DNA of 64,000 nt from JABDMH01 sp965223215 (lineage in GTDB: Bacteria > Bacteroidota > Bacteroidia > Chitinophagales > Saprospiraceae), in NCBI GenBank assembly GCA_965223215.1, contig CBDCVZ010000010.1, positions 744,001 through 808,000 of the forward strand, written 5' to 3'. Shown here one piece after another: positions 38,644 through 48,063 of the stretch; the stretch's first letter is position 1, and the number at the start of each line of letters is the position of its first letter. The translations under genes were made by a program, and so were the position numbers. The notes under the pieces were generated by a model that ran no database searches, was not told the DNA's origin, and was given only the letters and a program-made list of their open reading frames with translations.

Positions 38644-41600
38644 TTATCGGAATCCAGTAGCCTCTTCTAAAATCTTTGGTAGACATACGCGTACCCTCGT
38701 ACCTGTGGCCGTTGTGCCTTCATATTTATCGAACACCTCGATGGAGATGCCCAGAGATTGTGAAAGGTTGATCATGTCAATGCGGTCCCTAATAATGTCC
38801 ATTCCCATACTCTGATGTTGCCGACCTTTTTGGCTGGACTTGGCCGCCTCTCTGCCGATTCCATTGTCTTCAATGACACACCTGATTTGATCATCCACAC
38901 TTTGAAATGTCATCCACAGATGACGTTCTCCGTCTAATGGCATGAGTCCATGCCAGATCGCATTTTCGAGAAAGGGTTGTAAAATCATGGGAGGAATGTG
39001 GGATTGATCTAAGTCCACCTCCGGCTCCACGGTGCAGTGAAATTGAAAGCTTCCATCAAACCGCAGCTTTTCCAACTCCACGTATAATTGCAACACTTCT
39101 AATTCCTGACGCAGGCTGATGTACTTCTCGCGAGAGTACTGTAGGGTCATGCGAATGAGATGGGCGAAACTAGCCAGGTATTGAGCAGCCGGTCTGGGTT
39201 CTGCCTGAAGTATATAATTCTTAATGGAGTTGAGGGTGTTAAACATAAAGTGCGGGTTCATTTGCGAACGCAATGCTTTCAGCTCCAACTCCGCGATCTG
39301 CCGATTATATTCGGTTAATTCATGGGCCTGCCTTCTGATTTGTCTAATTCGCCATCGGTAGATAAATAGCATCCCGCCAAGAAGCACAGCGGTCACAGAA
39401 ATGATGAACCACCATCGTTTCGTGAGCGGTTGGGGAACATGGATGTCGATTGACTTAATAAAATTAGGGTCTGGTTCAGTGCCGGTTGTAACCTCAAACC
39501 GATACTTTCCAGGAGCTAACTGTGGAAGTGTCACCAGCTTATTGCGACCGATATCTATCCAGTCATTTTGGAGCCCGAGTAGGCGATAGCGATAAGTCAC
39601 ATCTCGATCATTGGGAAAGGCTAAGGCCTGAAACTCAATATCTACATTTTCTCTGCCGGTATTTAGGACGATTGGTGCCTCTATGGACTGCGGAAGGTGT
39701 TCACCACCAACCCTCACTCGCTTGAAAACAACCGGCAGGCGACTTGATCTGTTGGCACTCCATAAAGAGTCAGGATGAAAGGTGATGATTCCGTTACCAC
39801 CGTAGGTTACTAGCCTCTGATCAGGGAGGGTAATCACCTGCAGAGGACTGTAATTGCTATGTGGTAGCCCGTCATCTACGCCAAAATGACGAACTTCAGT
39901 CGACCTGGCATCGATGGCATTTAGACCACCAAAGGAAAAAGTCCAGATACGATTTTGATCATCGCAGATGGCATAATATACTTCCTGTTGTACCAATCCA
40001 TCTTTAACTCCTATTTGATTCATTAAGATCAAAGAGTCGTTCACCAACCTAAATTTGCCATAAAAAAGTCGATGCCCCATCCAGAAATTCCCATCGAGGT
40101 CTTCAGCTAAGCCATCCAGATTGAGCTCTAAAGGATTGAGTGCCACATCATAATGCAGCATGTTAACTTGGCGAGAATTGGGGTCAATGATAACCAACCT
40201 GTTTGCTCCGATACATATTCGTCCATCATTCAGAATAGTGAAAGCACTGAAGTGATTATGCATGCGAGAGACACCCAAGGGTTCAATCAAACTATCCTTA
40301 TGGATTTGGTAGGACTGTCCTTTCTGGGGGTGGTAGAAATTTATCGTATTGGAATTATATCCGACTATCCATCCGTCAGGTGTTAAATTTAAAGACCAGA
40401 CCCAGGGAAAGTGATCCATGGCGGAATGTCTTGAAAGCCGGTTTGTGGAAGATTCAAATTGATGTAAACCGTGTTCTGATGTGGCCACCCAAATATTGTC
40501 CTTCTTATCCTGAACCACTCCACAAACTGCATGGGGTAACTTGACCTGATCGGCCGCTCCAAATTGCTGCAGCATGGGGATACGGTACAAATGGCGAGAC
40601 AAGTGCTCTTGCCCAACAATACCTGTCGTTAGATAAATTTGGTCCTGGTGTTTATCATAGGTTAAGCGCCCAAAGACAATGCGCTGGTGAATGCCAAGGT
40701 GAGATAAAGAATAATGCTGTACATGCTGATTCAAGCGATCCAAAACATAAATACCCTGGACACCACCAAACCAAAAATTGCCTTGATTGTCTTCGAATAT
40801 GTCTTGAATCTGTGACATCTGTGCCGTACCGGGTAGTTCAGAAAAACGACCATTGCCGTGGTATTCAATTACTCCGCGATCTGTGCCGATCCAAATTTTC
40901 TCCTTATTCTGAAAAATACAACGCGACTTTAAAATGAGTGGATCGGTCCCTTCTCGGATGTCATAAAAGTGCATTTTCGCCTCTTCTGTCGAGGGATGAT
41001 ACTCGGTAATGGCATTACCCCATACCAAGCCGAGCAGGTGCCCCTGTTGATCTACATTGACCAATTGACCAAAAAGCCCCTTCTCTTCAAAAGTCTGCTC
41101 TATCTTGTCAAAGTGATATAGGGTGGATTCCCAATAAGGTATGGTGGTATCGACTAAATCCAGTACGGATACCCAAAGTTTGGTTGAATCTGTGGGATCA
41201 GGTACTACCTTGGGAATGATTAGTCTGCCACCATGTTCCTGTGCATTGAAATCTCTAGGGCTGAAGACATCGAAAGTACCTGCCTCCGGTCTAAATCTGA
41301 TTAACCTGAAGTGATGAGCACCCATCCATAGATGGCCCTGATGGTCTTCATCGAGACCTTGAAAATGTCGAATGTGGTGATAGGGAAGGTCTGGTAGTTC
41401 AAATTCGGTAAATGTTTCAGTCGTGGGGTCTAAGCTCAAAAGAGCACCATAGTCCAAGGTCAGCCAGATCGTACCATTTCTGGCAACGATCACATCCCTA
41501 ACTCGACCAGGTCCAATCGAAGTAGAATCGTCTGGATCATGGATGAATGGCTCGAAGTTGTGACCATCGTAGCGGATGAGTCCTTGATTGGTACCTAGAT

Positions 41601-41793
41601 ATATGAAGCCTGACTGGTCTTGCGTGATCTTATAGACCAGAGCGCTTAGCCCCTTTTCGAATCCCAAATGTGTAAATCGCAAATTGTTCCATTGAGCAAG
41701 AACTGGAAAAGCCAGGGTAAGGCAGCCCATCAGCGTCATGCCTCTCCAGACCCACGTCATGAATTGCGATTTTTCTTGCGATGCTATTATCAT
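38644..41793 (-). CDS. periplasmic-propeller histidine kinase of the LytS/YehU type
   Basis: This has 1049 residues. After the signal peptide (cut near VLAQ) are propeller repeats (DQSGFIYLGTNQGLIRYDG, DNQGNFWFGGVQGIYVLDR) and a Y_Y_Y domain (DRDVTYRYRLLGLQNDWIDI). A membrane helix (about 795-815) and coiled coil lead to the kinase. The phosphoryl His is in MNPHFMFNTLNS near residue 847. The ATP site has PPMILQPFLENAIWHGL and IEDNGIGREAA. It phosphorylates the LytTR regulator encoded immediately upstream (gap of four bases). It is a full sensor kinase, not a hybrid. Confidence 0.95.
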   Translation of the reverse strand: MIIASQEKSQFMTWVWRGMTLMGCLTLAFPVLAQWNNLRFTHLGFEKGLSALVYKITQDQSGFIYLGTNQGLIRYDGHNFEPFIHDPDDSTSIGPGRVRDVIVARNGTIWLTLDYGALLSLDPTTETFTEFELPDLPYHHIRHFQGLDEDHQGHLWMGAHHFRLIRFRPEAGTFDVFSPRDFNAQEHGGRLIIPKVVPDPTDSTKLWVSVLDLVDTTIPYWESTLYHFDKIEQTFEEKGLFGQLVNVDQQGHLLGLVWGNAITEYHPSTEEAKMHFYDIREGTDPLILKSRCIFQNKEKIWIGTDRGVIEYHGNGRFSELPGTAQMSQIQDIFEDNQGNFWFGGVQGIYVLDRLNQHVQHYSLSHLGIHQRIVFGRLTYDKHQDQIYLTTGIVGQEHLSRHLYRIPMLQQFGAADQVKLPHAVCGVVQDKKDNIWVATSEHGLHQFESSTNRLSRHSAMDHFPWVWSLNLTPDGWIVGYNSNTINFYHPQKGQSYQIHKDSLIEPLGVSRMHNHFSAFTILNDGRICIGANRLVIIDPNSRQVNMLHYDVALNPLELNLDGLAEDLDGNFWMGHRLFYGKFRLVNDSLILMNQIGVKDGLVQQEVYYAICDDQNRIWTFSFGGLNAIDARSTEVRHFGVDDGLPHSNYSPLQVITLPDQRLVTYGGNGIITFHPDSLWSANRSSRLPVVFKRVRVGGEHLPQSIEAPIVLNTGRENVDIEFQALAFPNDRDVTYRYRLLGLQNDWIDIGRNKLVTLPQLAPGKYRFEVTTGTEPDPNFIKSIDIHVPQPLTKRWWFIISVTAVLLGGMLFIYRWRIRQIRRQAHELTEYNRQIAELELKALRSQMNPHFMFNTLNSIKNYILQAEPRPAAQYLASFAHLIRMTLQYSREKYISLRQELEVLQLYVELEKLRFDGSFQFHCTVEPEVDLDQSHIPPMILQPFLENAIWHGLMPLDGERHLWMTFQSVDDQIRCVIEDNGIGREAAKSSQKGRQHQSMGMDIIRDRIDMINLSQSLGISIEVFDKYEGTTATGTRVRVCLPKILEEATGFR

Positions 41794-41797
41794 CCAT

Positions 41798-42562
41798 TTA
41801 GATCTGCAGCACTCTCATGAGTTCATCTTTTTTGGCTCGAGATACCGGGATCCGAGCTTTATTATGCATGATTAAATATCCACCCTGCCCACGTATATAT
41901 CTACTAACATGGTTAAGATTGACATTGAAACTTTTATGAACACGAAAATACTGTGGCAACCCGATCATGGCTTCCATCTGTTTCAAAGTCTTACAGATGA
42001 GATATTTTTTACCAGATGCAAGGTGGACCCAACAGTAATTGTTGTCGGCTTGGAGGTATTCAATTTCTGCTAGCGGAACAAATTCAAATCCATCGCCTGT
42101 GGGAAGGGCAATGTTTTGCAGTACGGGGTCTTGCTTAATCTGCAGGTTAGTGAGTAAAGCGTCTAATTTAGAACGCTCAAAAAGATGCTGATGGCGGTTG
42201 CTTACCTTTTCAATCGCTGCCATCAGCTTAGCATGCAACACTGGTTTCAACAAATAATCCAATGCATTAAATTCGAAAGCCTTTACTGCATACTCGTCAT
42301 AAGCTGTGACAAAAACGACATCAAATTCGATGGTCTCAAATTGTTGCAGTAGTTCGAAGCCATCCATTTCTGGCATACCAATGTCTAAAAAAACAACATC
42401 GGGCTTTTCTCGCTCAATCATGGCAATGCCCTCGTGCGGGCTGCAAGTGCTTCCGACGATCTCTACCTCTGGGCAATAGGCATTGAGCTCAAAAGCCAGA
42501 CTCTCAAGACTGCTCTTTTCGTCATCGACAAGAATCGCCCTTATGGTGGACCTTTCGGGCAT
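41798..42562 (-). CDS. LytTR-family response regulator
   Basis: About 254 residues from ATG 42562 (MPERSTIRAILVDDE); an in-frame ATG at 42580 is also possible. The receiver has the Asp pair in ILVDDEKSS, the phosphoacceptor in VVFLDIGMPEMDG, and the Lys in LDYLLKPV. The C-terminal LytTR DNA-binding domain has IEYLQADNNYCWVHLASGKK, YFRVHKSFNVNLNHVSRYI and IPVSRAKKDEL. It is the first gene of the pair and its target genes are not evident. Confidence 0.95.
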   Translation of the reverse strand: MPERSTIRAILVDDEKSSLESLAFELNAYCPEVEIVGSTCSPHEGIAMIEREKPDVVFLDIGMPEMDGFELLQQFETIEFDVVFVTAYDEYAVKAFEFNALDYLLKPVLHAKLMAAIEKVSNRHQHLFERSKLDALLTNLQIKQDPVLQNIALPTGDGFEFVPLAEIEYLQADNNYCWVHLASGKKYLICKTLKQMEAMIGLPQYFRVHKSFNVNLNHVSRYIRGQGGYLIMHNKARIPVSRAKKDELMRVLQI

Positions 42563-43366
42563 TTTATAAAAATACGACAAATGCTATTATCCGCTGCATG
42601 CTGAGATAGGTTGGTCAAGCCCAATGAGTAAACAGTCAATTTAATTGAGTGATCGGTGGTGCGTTATGGTCCGCTCATTAGACAAGCACACTGAGATGCT
42701 TCGTCATGCAGCACTATTAAGTAGATCCTCTCTCTTCAAGGTCAAGATTGGATATCCGGTGCTCAAAATCAAGTACCAGGGTAGGGGAGCGTTTTGACTG
42801 CCAGCCGCTCTCTTATTTGCTAGGATGCTCATTGCATTTCTTTGGATTATTACCCAATGATTTTTTCTCAAATGGACCATGGCGATGCTTCGGATTTTTT
42901 GAGTGTGCGCCCCTTGAGCACAGGACGATGGTTTAAAGAAAACATCATGTTTCATCCTTCATTCATCTCGGCACATTCGTCCTATTTATCGACATGAAAT
43001 TTCTGAGTAAAAATAGATAATCACCTACAGACTAGTATGCCGGCAACAGAAGGTAGCCTCTGATCCCAAAATCAGAGCGGGATGACGTGGACTGTCAAAG
43101 CCGCAATAAATAATAGTTTTCAGTGGTCATCCTTCTGAACATTGCCTTTGAAAGAATCTGAAAAATTTGGAGGACAATGACCGCTTTAGATACACTATAA
43201 ATCGGATAGTTCATTCAGCTGCTGGTATTCAGATGGCGTTTGAAAGCGCTGCCCCACATATCCTCACATCTCCATTGAGAAGAGACCACGCAATAGATGG
43301 TTAGTTGCCATCGATGGCGGTCATTTCATTCTCCTCATCCAAAAGTAGAAAACCAGATCAACTATA
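42563..43366. other. intergenic stretch with a REP-like hairpin
   Basis: No gene is supported. An open frame at 42704-42955 (-) has some order (MVHLRKNHWVIIQRNAMS) but no start context or domain. A hairpin CTCTGAT...ATCAGAG lies at 43058-43077 and is followed by GCGGGATGACG, a common REP-like string. Confidence 0.35.
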
Positions 43367-43423
43367 GGCTAAAATTATTGATTGTCTAAAATGATTAAAA
43401 ATTATGAGTAAAATATTAATGGT

Positions 43424-44332
43424 TCATCGCAATAATGGATACCTAGTTTCATGGAGATCTAAGATTTTGAGTTTAAAATAATCTAAGTCCCGATAACCAT
43501 AGGCTTTTCTTTTGAGCACTTTGATTTTGTTATTTAGGCCTTCAAGTGGGCCTGTAGAAATGGGATGATCATACCAGGCTAGAAGGCCAGTTTTGGCTCG
43601 GGCAATCGTATTGGCCATTTTAGTAAGAATTGAAACTCCACTGGCTCGAGCTCTCTGACACCAGTCTTCCACAAAGTCCATTGCAGAAGTCTTATCGGGA
43701 CAATGCCATAATTGAGCAAGATCTTCTTTTAGGTAGTAAGCGGTTGCTAAGGGCTTGTTCAAAGCTAAGGCCTCTTGCAGTCTTTGGTGCTCGTTTCGAT
43801 TAACATTTAAATTATAACCTCTTTTTAATAGAATCCATCGGGTACCCTTTAACACTCGACGTTGTTGCTGAGTCAATTCATCTCGGTATACTCTTCGCCT
43901 AAGCTGGTCAATTCTTTGGTTGATCATCTTGACAACATGAAACCAATCGTATACAATTTCTGCTTTTGGTAGGTGATCTCTAACCGACTTAATGTAAGCC
44001 GGCCACATATCCATTGCCACAGCTCGTATCTTTGATTTCCAACGACTTATCTTTTTCCAGAAGACAGTCAGAACTTCGCTTGCTCTGCCTAATCCAACAT
44101 ATAATACTTGTCCCGTTTGCCAGTTCATCACCACTGTCATATACTTATGTCCCTTCCGTACTGAGAATTCATCAATAGCCAAATACCTTACATCTTTCAT
44201 TGGTATATGCTTATATTTTTTGACCAAATATTGCTTTTCAATTTCTTTGATCGTGTGCCAGTGAAGACCACTGATTTTCGATAATTCACTAATAGTCATA
44301 CTGTCCAGCATCCCCAGTACAAATCTCCTCAA
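43424..44332 (-). CDS. ISL3-type transposase, catalytic part (ORF B)
   Basis: About 302 residues from TTG 44332; in reality it is probably made as a fusion with ORF A by -1 frameshifting. The DDE fold is present: helix-turn-helix-like TISELSKISGLHWHTIKEIE, then YLAIDEFSVRKGHKYMTVVM, AVAMDMWPAYIKSV, and a later Glu in GPLEGLNNKIKVLKR. This matches the ISL3 catalytic pattern. No stop or truncation is seen, so it may be active. Upstream of the TTG the frame stays open for seven codons into the A9 run, giving TYTHRLRRF, the usual ISL3 sequence. Confidence 0.88.
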   Translation of the reverse strand: MRRFVLGMLDSMTISELSKISGLHWHTIKEIEKQYLVKKYKHIPMKDVRYLAIDEFSVRKGHKYMTVVMNWQTGQVLYVGLGRASEVLTVFWKKISRWKSKIRAVAMDMWPAYIKSVRDHLPKAEIVYDWFHVVKMINQRIDQLRRRVYRDELTQQQRRVLKGTRWILLKRGYNLNVNRNEHQRLQEALALNKPLATAYYLKEDLAQLWHCPDKTSAMDFVEDWCQRARASGVSILTKMANTIARAKTGLLAWYDHPISTGPLEGLNNKIKVLKRKAYGYRDLDYFKLKILDLHETRYPLLR

Positions 44333-44637
44333 TCGATGGGTGTAAGTTTTTTTTTATCAGCATATTTTATCTCTTCTTGACGTATTAACCCACATGACTT
44401 ACATTCTAACCGGTGTATGTGCGCCACCATGAATACCGGCTTGAATCCAATTGATACAGTTCGAAATGTACGTTCCTTCTTTCCCTTTTTTATAACCTCC
44501 TTGCTCTTACATGCACTACATTGTAAATGCTTTGATTCGGTTTCAATATGGAAATAGATCGAGCCCTCACGATATTCAGTCTTCAAATACTCGACTCCCT
44601 TTAATCCAAATCCATGGTACAATAGGCTTTTTGACAT
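44329..44637 (-). CDS. ISL3-type transposase, N-terminal zinc-binding part (ORF A)
   Basis: This has 102 residues. It has two CxxC pairs (LQCSACKS and LECKSCGLI), the zinc finger of ISL3 transposases. It ends KKKLTPID after the A9 run. The stop overlaps the catalytic frame at 44329-44332. On its own it is too short to be a working transposase (full-length members are about 400 residues). Confidence 0.8.
   Translation of the reverse strand: MSKSLLYHGFGLKGVEYLKTEYREGSIYFHIETESKHLQCSACKSKEVIKKGKKERTFRTVSIGFKPVFMVAHIHRLECKSCGLIRQEEIKYADKKKLTPID
44347..44355 (-). promoter_or_regulatory. A9 slippery sequence for -1 ribosomal frameshifting
   Basis: On the minus strand, ORF A reads GCT GAT followed by nine A, then CTT ACA CCC. 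The ORF B frame opens directly after a TAA at the start of this run and, after a -1 slip, reads KKTYTHRLRR. Slippery A runs of this kind are used by other IS families. It may be programmed or a recent single-base deletion; the clean joining favours programming. Confidence 0.6.
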
Positions 44638-44682
44638 AGCTTTCTTCCAAAGCTATAATTTTACCATCTTAGGTACTCATCT

Positions 44683-45060
44683 TTGCGAAGAACCATATTA
44701 ATGTTTTTTTTGGCAATATTCATGTTGTCCAATCTATCAGCACAGACTTTTAAGGTGCATGAGCGCAAAATGACCTGCAATTGGAAGAGCAAATTTTCAC
44801 AAATCAGCACTCCCTGTGACAATCGAAATTTAATGGTACGGGTGGAACCAGCGGCCAAGGCAATGATTCAGTACGTTGAATTGTATATTGAAAATCAATA
44901 CATCGGACGAGACAACACCTATCCCTACATATTTAAGAATAATTATCGCCTGAATTACCTGCCCCCACGACCTTACGATTTGAGAGCCGTCATCGCTGAT
45001 CGGTGTGGCAAACGGCATCGGATTTGGAAGGAGATCAGAATTAAGAGTTGTGCACAGTAA
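44683..45060 (+). CDS. small secreted protein, three-member local family (copy 1)
   Basis: This has 125 residues and a signal peptide (MRRTILMFFLAIFMLSNLSAQ). The start is TTG 44683; an in-frame ATG at 44701 gives a shorter leader. The mature part has VRVEPAAKAMIQYVELYIEN, then QYIGRDNTYPYIF and AVIADRCGKRHRIWKEIRI. The same order appears in the genes at 62.0 and 62.9 kb. Two or more cysteines and beta-strand spacing suggest a small disulfide-bonded beta-sandwich. The function is unknown. The ISL3 right end lies less than 20 bases before the start. Confidence 0.65.
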   Translation: MRRTILMFFLAIFMLSNLSAQTFKVHERKMTCNWKSKFSQISTPCDNRNLMVRVEPAAKAMIQYVELYIENQYIGRDNTYPYIFKNNYRLNYLPPRPYDLRAVIADRCGKRHRIWKEIRIKSCAQ

Positions 45061-45621
45061 AATATCCTGCGTATATCGGTGCCCGCTCGGCGCTGGATTG
45101 CTTCTCCGGTAAGTGGAGAATATTGCTGCAGCCTCTGAATTTTCCCTTGCGAACACACCGTATCCATCTTCTACAGCCAGTTTTTGCGCATCCAGGAGGA
45201 ATATGTCATGCGATAATCGATAAGCAGGGTGGAGCATGTGAGAATAGCCCAAGTGATGTCTTTTTACCGGTCCATGAAGGGAGTTTTTTATCAAGCCCTC
45301 CTTCAGCACTACGTCACAAACTTACTGTAGGGAACATGAAGGTGATCTATTCGAAAGAAAATAGAAAGACAGAACAATGAAAAGATTTCCAGGTAGTGGT
45401 GTTAAGATCAAGCCATTCCATTTTAATTACGTTAAACCAAATCTGACAGTTGTCATGAATTTTGTCCTTTGCCATGCAGAAAATCTGGGCTTGGTGATCT
45501 CCAGACATATCTTTTGGGTATCGTTTCCGTGTGTCCCCACTAGGAAAAGAAATGGTGGTTTTCTCACCCAGATATGAAAAAGGGACGGAATCATTCTCTC
45601 TTAAGATAAAAACCTTTTCAT
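45061..45621. other. intergenic stretch, no supported gene
   Basis: About 560 bases. Open frames at 45048-45380 (+), 44830-45309 (-) and 45377-45577 (+) overlap, lack motifs and start in poor context. Nothing else was recognised. Confidence 0.35.
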
Positions 45622-46239
45622 ATGCATACTTATCGCTTAAGTTTTATGGTAGCAGTGGTTTTAATAGTCATTGGTTGCCAAAAGGAGGATCTGATTGACG
45701 CACCTCCCAGAAAAATCTCCAATGATGCAATGGACATTCAAACAGACGAGGGGACCGATTTGAGTCAGCGATCATTTATTCTTAATGATCGTTATCGAAG
45801 CGTTCAGTTGCAGTCTAGTGGAATAATTCAATTTGGTGAGCTAGTTGGTCGTGAAATAACGCTGCAGTTTGAAGGCCGCTACAAAAAGAGAAGATGGGTA
45901 AATAACGTATGGTACGTGCATTCGGGTGTCCTGACAATAAATGTAGCGGGTCTGCATCCCATCGAGCTTCGCAAAGAATCGCTAGATCATTGTATCAGCG
46001 GCTTCGTACAAGAAATCAATGATGCAACGTGGGCTCCGGATCACATCAACTACCAATATAGGGGCGAGGCTCATTGCCCTACCAATAACACTTCGTTTGG
46101 GATCATCCTATATGGCCGAGTGGATCGAAAAGGGGGGTATTCTAAGATGCAAGTTATTGTCAGTAGAGATGTGACCACTAGTGCGCATAGTAGTCTTTTT
46201 GCCTTTGTTGGGCCACCGGATTTTTTGAGAATAAATTGA
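45622..46239 (+). CDS. hypothetical lipoprotein
   Basis: This has 205 residues with a lipobox (VLIVIGC, about residues 13-19). The mature part is basic and beta-rich (QFEGRYKKRRWVNNVWYVHS, HPIELRKESLDHCISGF). Cysteines in LDHC and EAHC could pair. The family is not recognised and it has no operon partner. Confidence 0.65.
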   Translation: MHTYRLSFMVAVVLIVIGCQKEDLIDAPPRKISNDAMDIQTDEGTDLSQRSFILNDRYRSVQLQSSGIIQFGELVGREITLQFEGRYKKRRWVNNVWYVHSGVLTINVAGLHPIELRKESLDHCISGFVQEINDATWAPDHINYQYRGEAHCPTNNTSFGIILYGRVDRKGGYSKMQVIVSRDVTTSAHSSLFAFVGPPDFLRIN

Positions 46240-46559
46240 TCTGAGGCAGTGGAATATCCTGAGTGGATCAGTACCCCTCTGAATAATTTGGAGGCTTAAT
46301 ATGCCAAAGTGAACAAAAATGAATAGGCCATTCTTCTCCATTGAAGGCCTTAACGCCAGGATTTTGTGAACCTCAATTGTAATAGGTATTAAAACTAGAT
46401 GGGTGTTTCTTAACAGCCGGACTTAGAATTTTTATGAGAAGGTGAATGGGTTTGATTTCCATTAACCATCGAGATGGCAGAACCTATGGAGAAGGCAAGT
46501 AACGCACCCTTACCAACAAGTAAGTTTAAGGGGATAAATTTTCGGATGGGTGCCTCTGA

Positions 46560-46869
46560 CTTCATTTCAAATCGGACTGATCATCTATGATTTTGATGGG
46601 ATTATGTATCGCACAGTGCGAATAGGTGTCCAAGAGTGGATGGCAGAAAATCTCCGTACGACTAAATACCGAAATGGAGATGCCATTCCCAACGTCACCA
46701 ATAATGCCGATGAGAAAACTTAGGCAGCCGAGCTTATTGCTGGTACGATAACGACAGCAGTTACGAAAACCCTTACGGCAAACTTCACAATTCTCAAGCC
46801 ATGCACGATGCCCGAAGCCTTTGTACAATGGGAGGAGCATACCCACTAAACTTGCTTGGAATTGGGTAG
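46560..46869 (+). pseudogene. frameshifted FISUMP-domain remnant
   Basis: The first frame reads GLIIYDFDG, YRTVRIGVQEWMAENLRTTK and AIPNVTNNAD, the start of a Fibrobacter succinogenes major paralogous (FISUMP) domain. It meets TAG at 46721. The match continues in another frame as RAYCWYDNDSSYENPYGKLH and DARSLCTMGG, then stops at 46867. The signal peptide and N-terminal part are missing. It is a dead fragment. Confidence 0.75.
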
Positions 46870-47080
46870 CTTGACTAAATCAAAGGGATTCAATGGTATG
46901 TCTGTTTTGATGTAATCTCACGAGTGATGTTATTAGACTAGGTCTGGCTCCGGCAAGAGTAGCTCCTGCCTTAAACGAATGGACTGCTAAAACCACTGAC
47001 TCAAGTTTGTTCGTGTTTTTTTTTAATTCTTTGCATCCAAAAGGCCCCAAGCACGGTCTAAATACTAAAAACATTCAGAG

Positions 47081-47512
47081 ATGTATAAGCTTGGTAATAT
47101 TCTTTCTTATTTATTGCTGCTCTTTTTGTGTCAGAGTGGATATGGACATAATGCTACTGTCTCCGGTGTCAATCCCTATATGCCCACCGCTGCACAAGCA
47201 ATCACGGTCCTATATCTGATCCTAGTACTGATCACCTTGATTATCGGGTTTTATCTCTATTTACGACATAGGCAAAAATTAGGAGAGCAGAAGATAGTGC
47301 TCGAAGCCATTCAGAATAACAGAGAAATACCGACTGACTATATTAAGTCCAGTAGGCGGCAGCTCTATCAAAGGAATGCGATCGTAATTACCGCAATAGG
47401 AATAGGTGTCCTGCTAGCCTCCAAAACATTGAATTTGCCTCTTGAAATTCCCTTACTTGTGGTGATTTCCGGAATTGGCTTCTTCGTAGCAAGTCGTTTT
47501 ATTACAGAATGA
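47081..47512 (+). CDS. small membrane protein beside an ECF sigma factor
   Basis: This has 143 residues. An N-terminal leader (cut near GYGHN) is followed by a membrane helix (ITVLYLILVLITLIIGFYLY) and two more close hydrophobic segments (IVITAIGIGVLLA, IPLLVVISGIGFFVA). The middle is a basic cytoplasmic linker. The layout is like DUF6249-type proteins often found next to ECF sigma factors. It ends 22 bases before the sigma gene, so they are probably co-transcribed. It may take part in signal relay, by context only. Confidence 0.7.
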   Translation: MYKLGNILSYLLLLFLCQSGYGHNATVSGVNPYMPTAAQAITVLYLILVLITLIIGFYLYLRHRQKLGEQKIVLEAIQNNREIPTDYIKSSRRQLYQRNAIVITAIGIGVLLASKTLNLPLEIPLLVVISGIGFFVASRFITE

Positions 47513-47534
47513 TTATTTCTGATAATCTCTATGC

Positions 47535-48062
47535 ATGTCTGAGGCTACAGATGAATTCCTAATTTCAAGAATTGTCGTTTTCAATGACCACAAGTCTTTT
47601 AAAATTCTATTGGAAAGGTACCATGGCCCAATGAGAAACCTATTGATGAAACTGACCAATTTTGATGAGGAAATGACAAATGATCTACTACAGGAGGTTG
47701 GCATTAGAATTTATACGGGGCTTAAATCATTCAAAGGCAAATCATCCTTGAATTCATGGATTTATCGAATCGCTTACAATGTATTCATAAGTGAGCATAG
47801 CAAACGTCAGCGAAGAGGTAACCAGATAGAAGTGCTGTCGAAGTCTGTTGATGTGACTTCGATCACTCAATCAGAGCAAAATATTGATCTCAATATTCTT
47901 ATTTCGTTTTTGAAACCAGAAGAAAAACTTGCTATTCAAATGTCGTACATAGAGGGGTATAGCCACAAAGAAATTGCGGAGATATTACAATGTCCACTTG
48001 GCACTGTTAAGTCCCATATAAAACGTGGTAAGGAAAGAATACGGAGGCAACTAAAAAAGTAG
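47535..48062 (+). CDS. ECF-family RNA polymerase sigma factor
   Basis: This has 175 residues. Region 2 has SFKILLERYHGPMRNLLMKL and DLLQEVGIRIYTGLKSFKG, and NSWIYRIAYNVFISEHSKR covers 2.3/2.4. Region 4 has LSYIEGYSHKEIAEI-type sequence (here MSYIEGYSHKEIAEILQCPL) and GTVKSHIKRGKERIRRQL, the helix-turn-helix. It lacks region 3, as ECF factors do. The start of the next gene lies one base after its stop. Confidence 0.95.
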   Translation: MSEATDEFLISRIVVFNDHKSFKILLERYHGPMRNLLMKLTNFDEEMTNDLLQEVGIRIYTGLKSFKGKSSLNSWIYRIAYNVFISEHSKRQRRGNQIEVLSKSVDVTSITQSEQNIDLNILISFLKPEEKLAIQMSYIEGYSHKEIAEILQCPLGTVKSHIKRGKERIRRQLKK

Positions 48063-48063
48063 C

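Larger units (their letters stand above)
43367..44665 (-). mobile_element. ISL3-family insertion sequence, transposase split by an A9 frameshift site
   Basis: Two overlapping frames (44329-44637 and 43424-44332) together give one ISL3 transposase. Candidate inverted ends share GGCTAAAATTATTG (43367 onward) and GGTAAAATTATAG (reading inward from 44665), with one base of length difference. No target duplication is seen next to these ends, so the exact edges are uncertain. The element sits directly before a small secreted-protein gene and may have replaced its promoter. Confidence 0.6.

Noticed and set aside
42704..42955. Minus-strand frame upstream of the LytTR regulator
   Set aside because: It has a fairly ordered stretch but no domain or leader, and another frame covers the same bases.
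44830..45577. Overlapping frames at 44830-45309 (-), 45048-45380 (+) and 45377-45577 (+)
   Set aside because: They overlap a better gene or each other and have no motif; the second begins inside the preceding gene's end.
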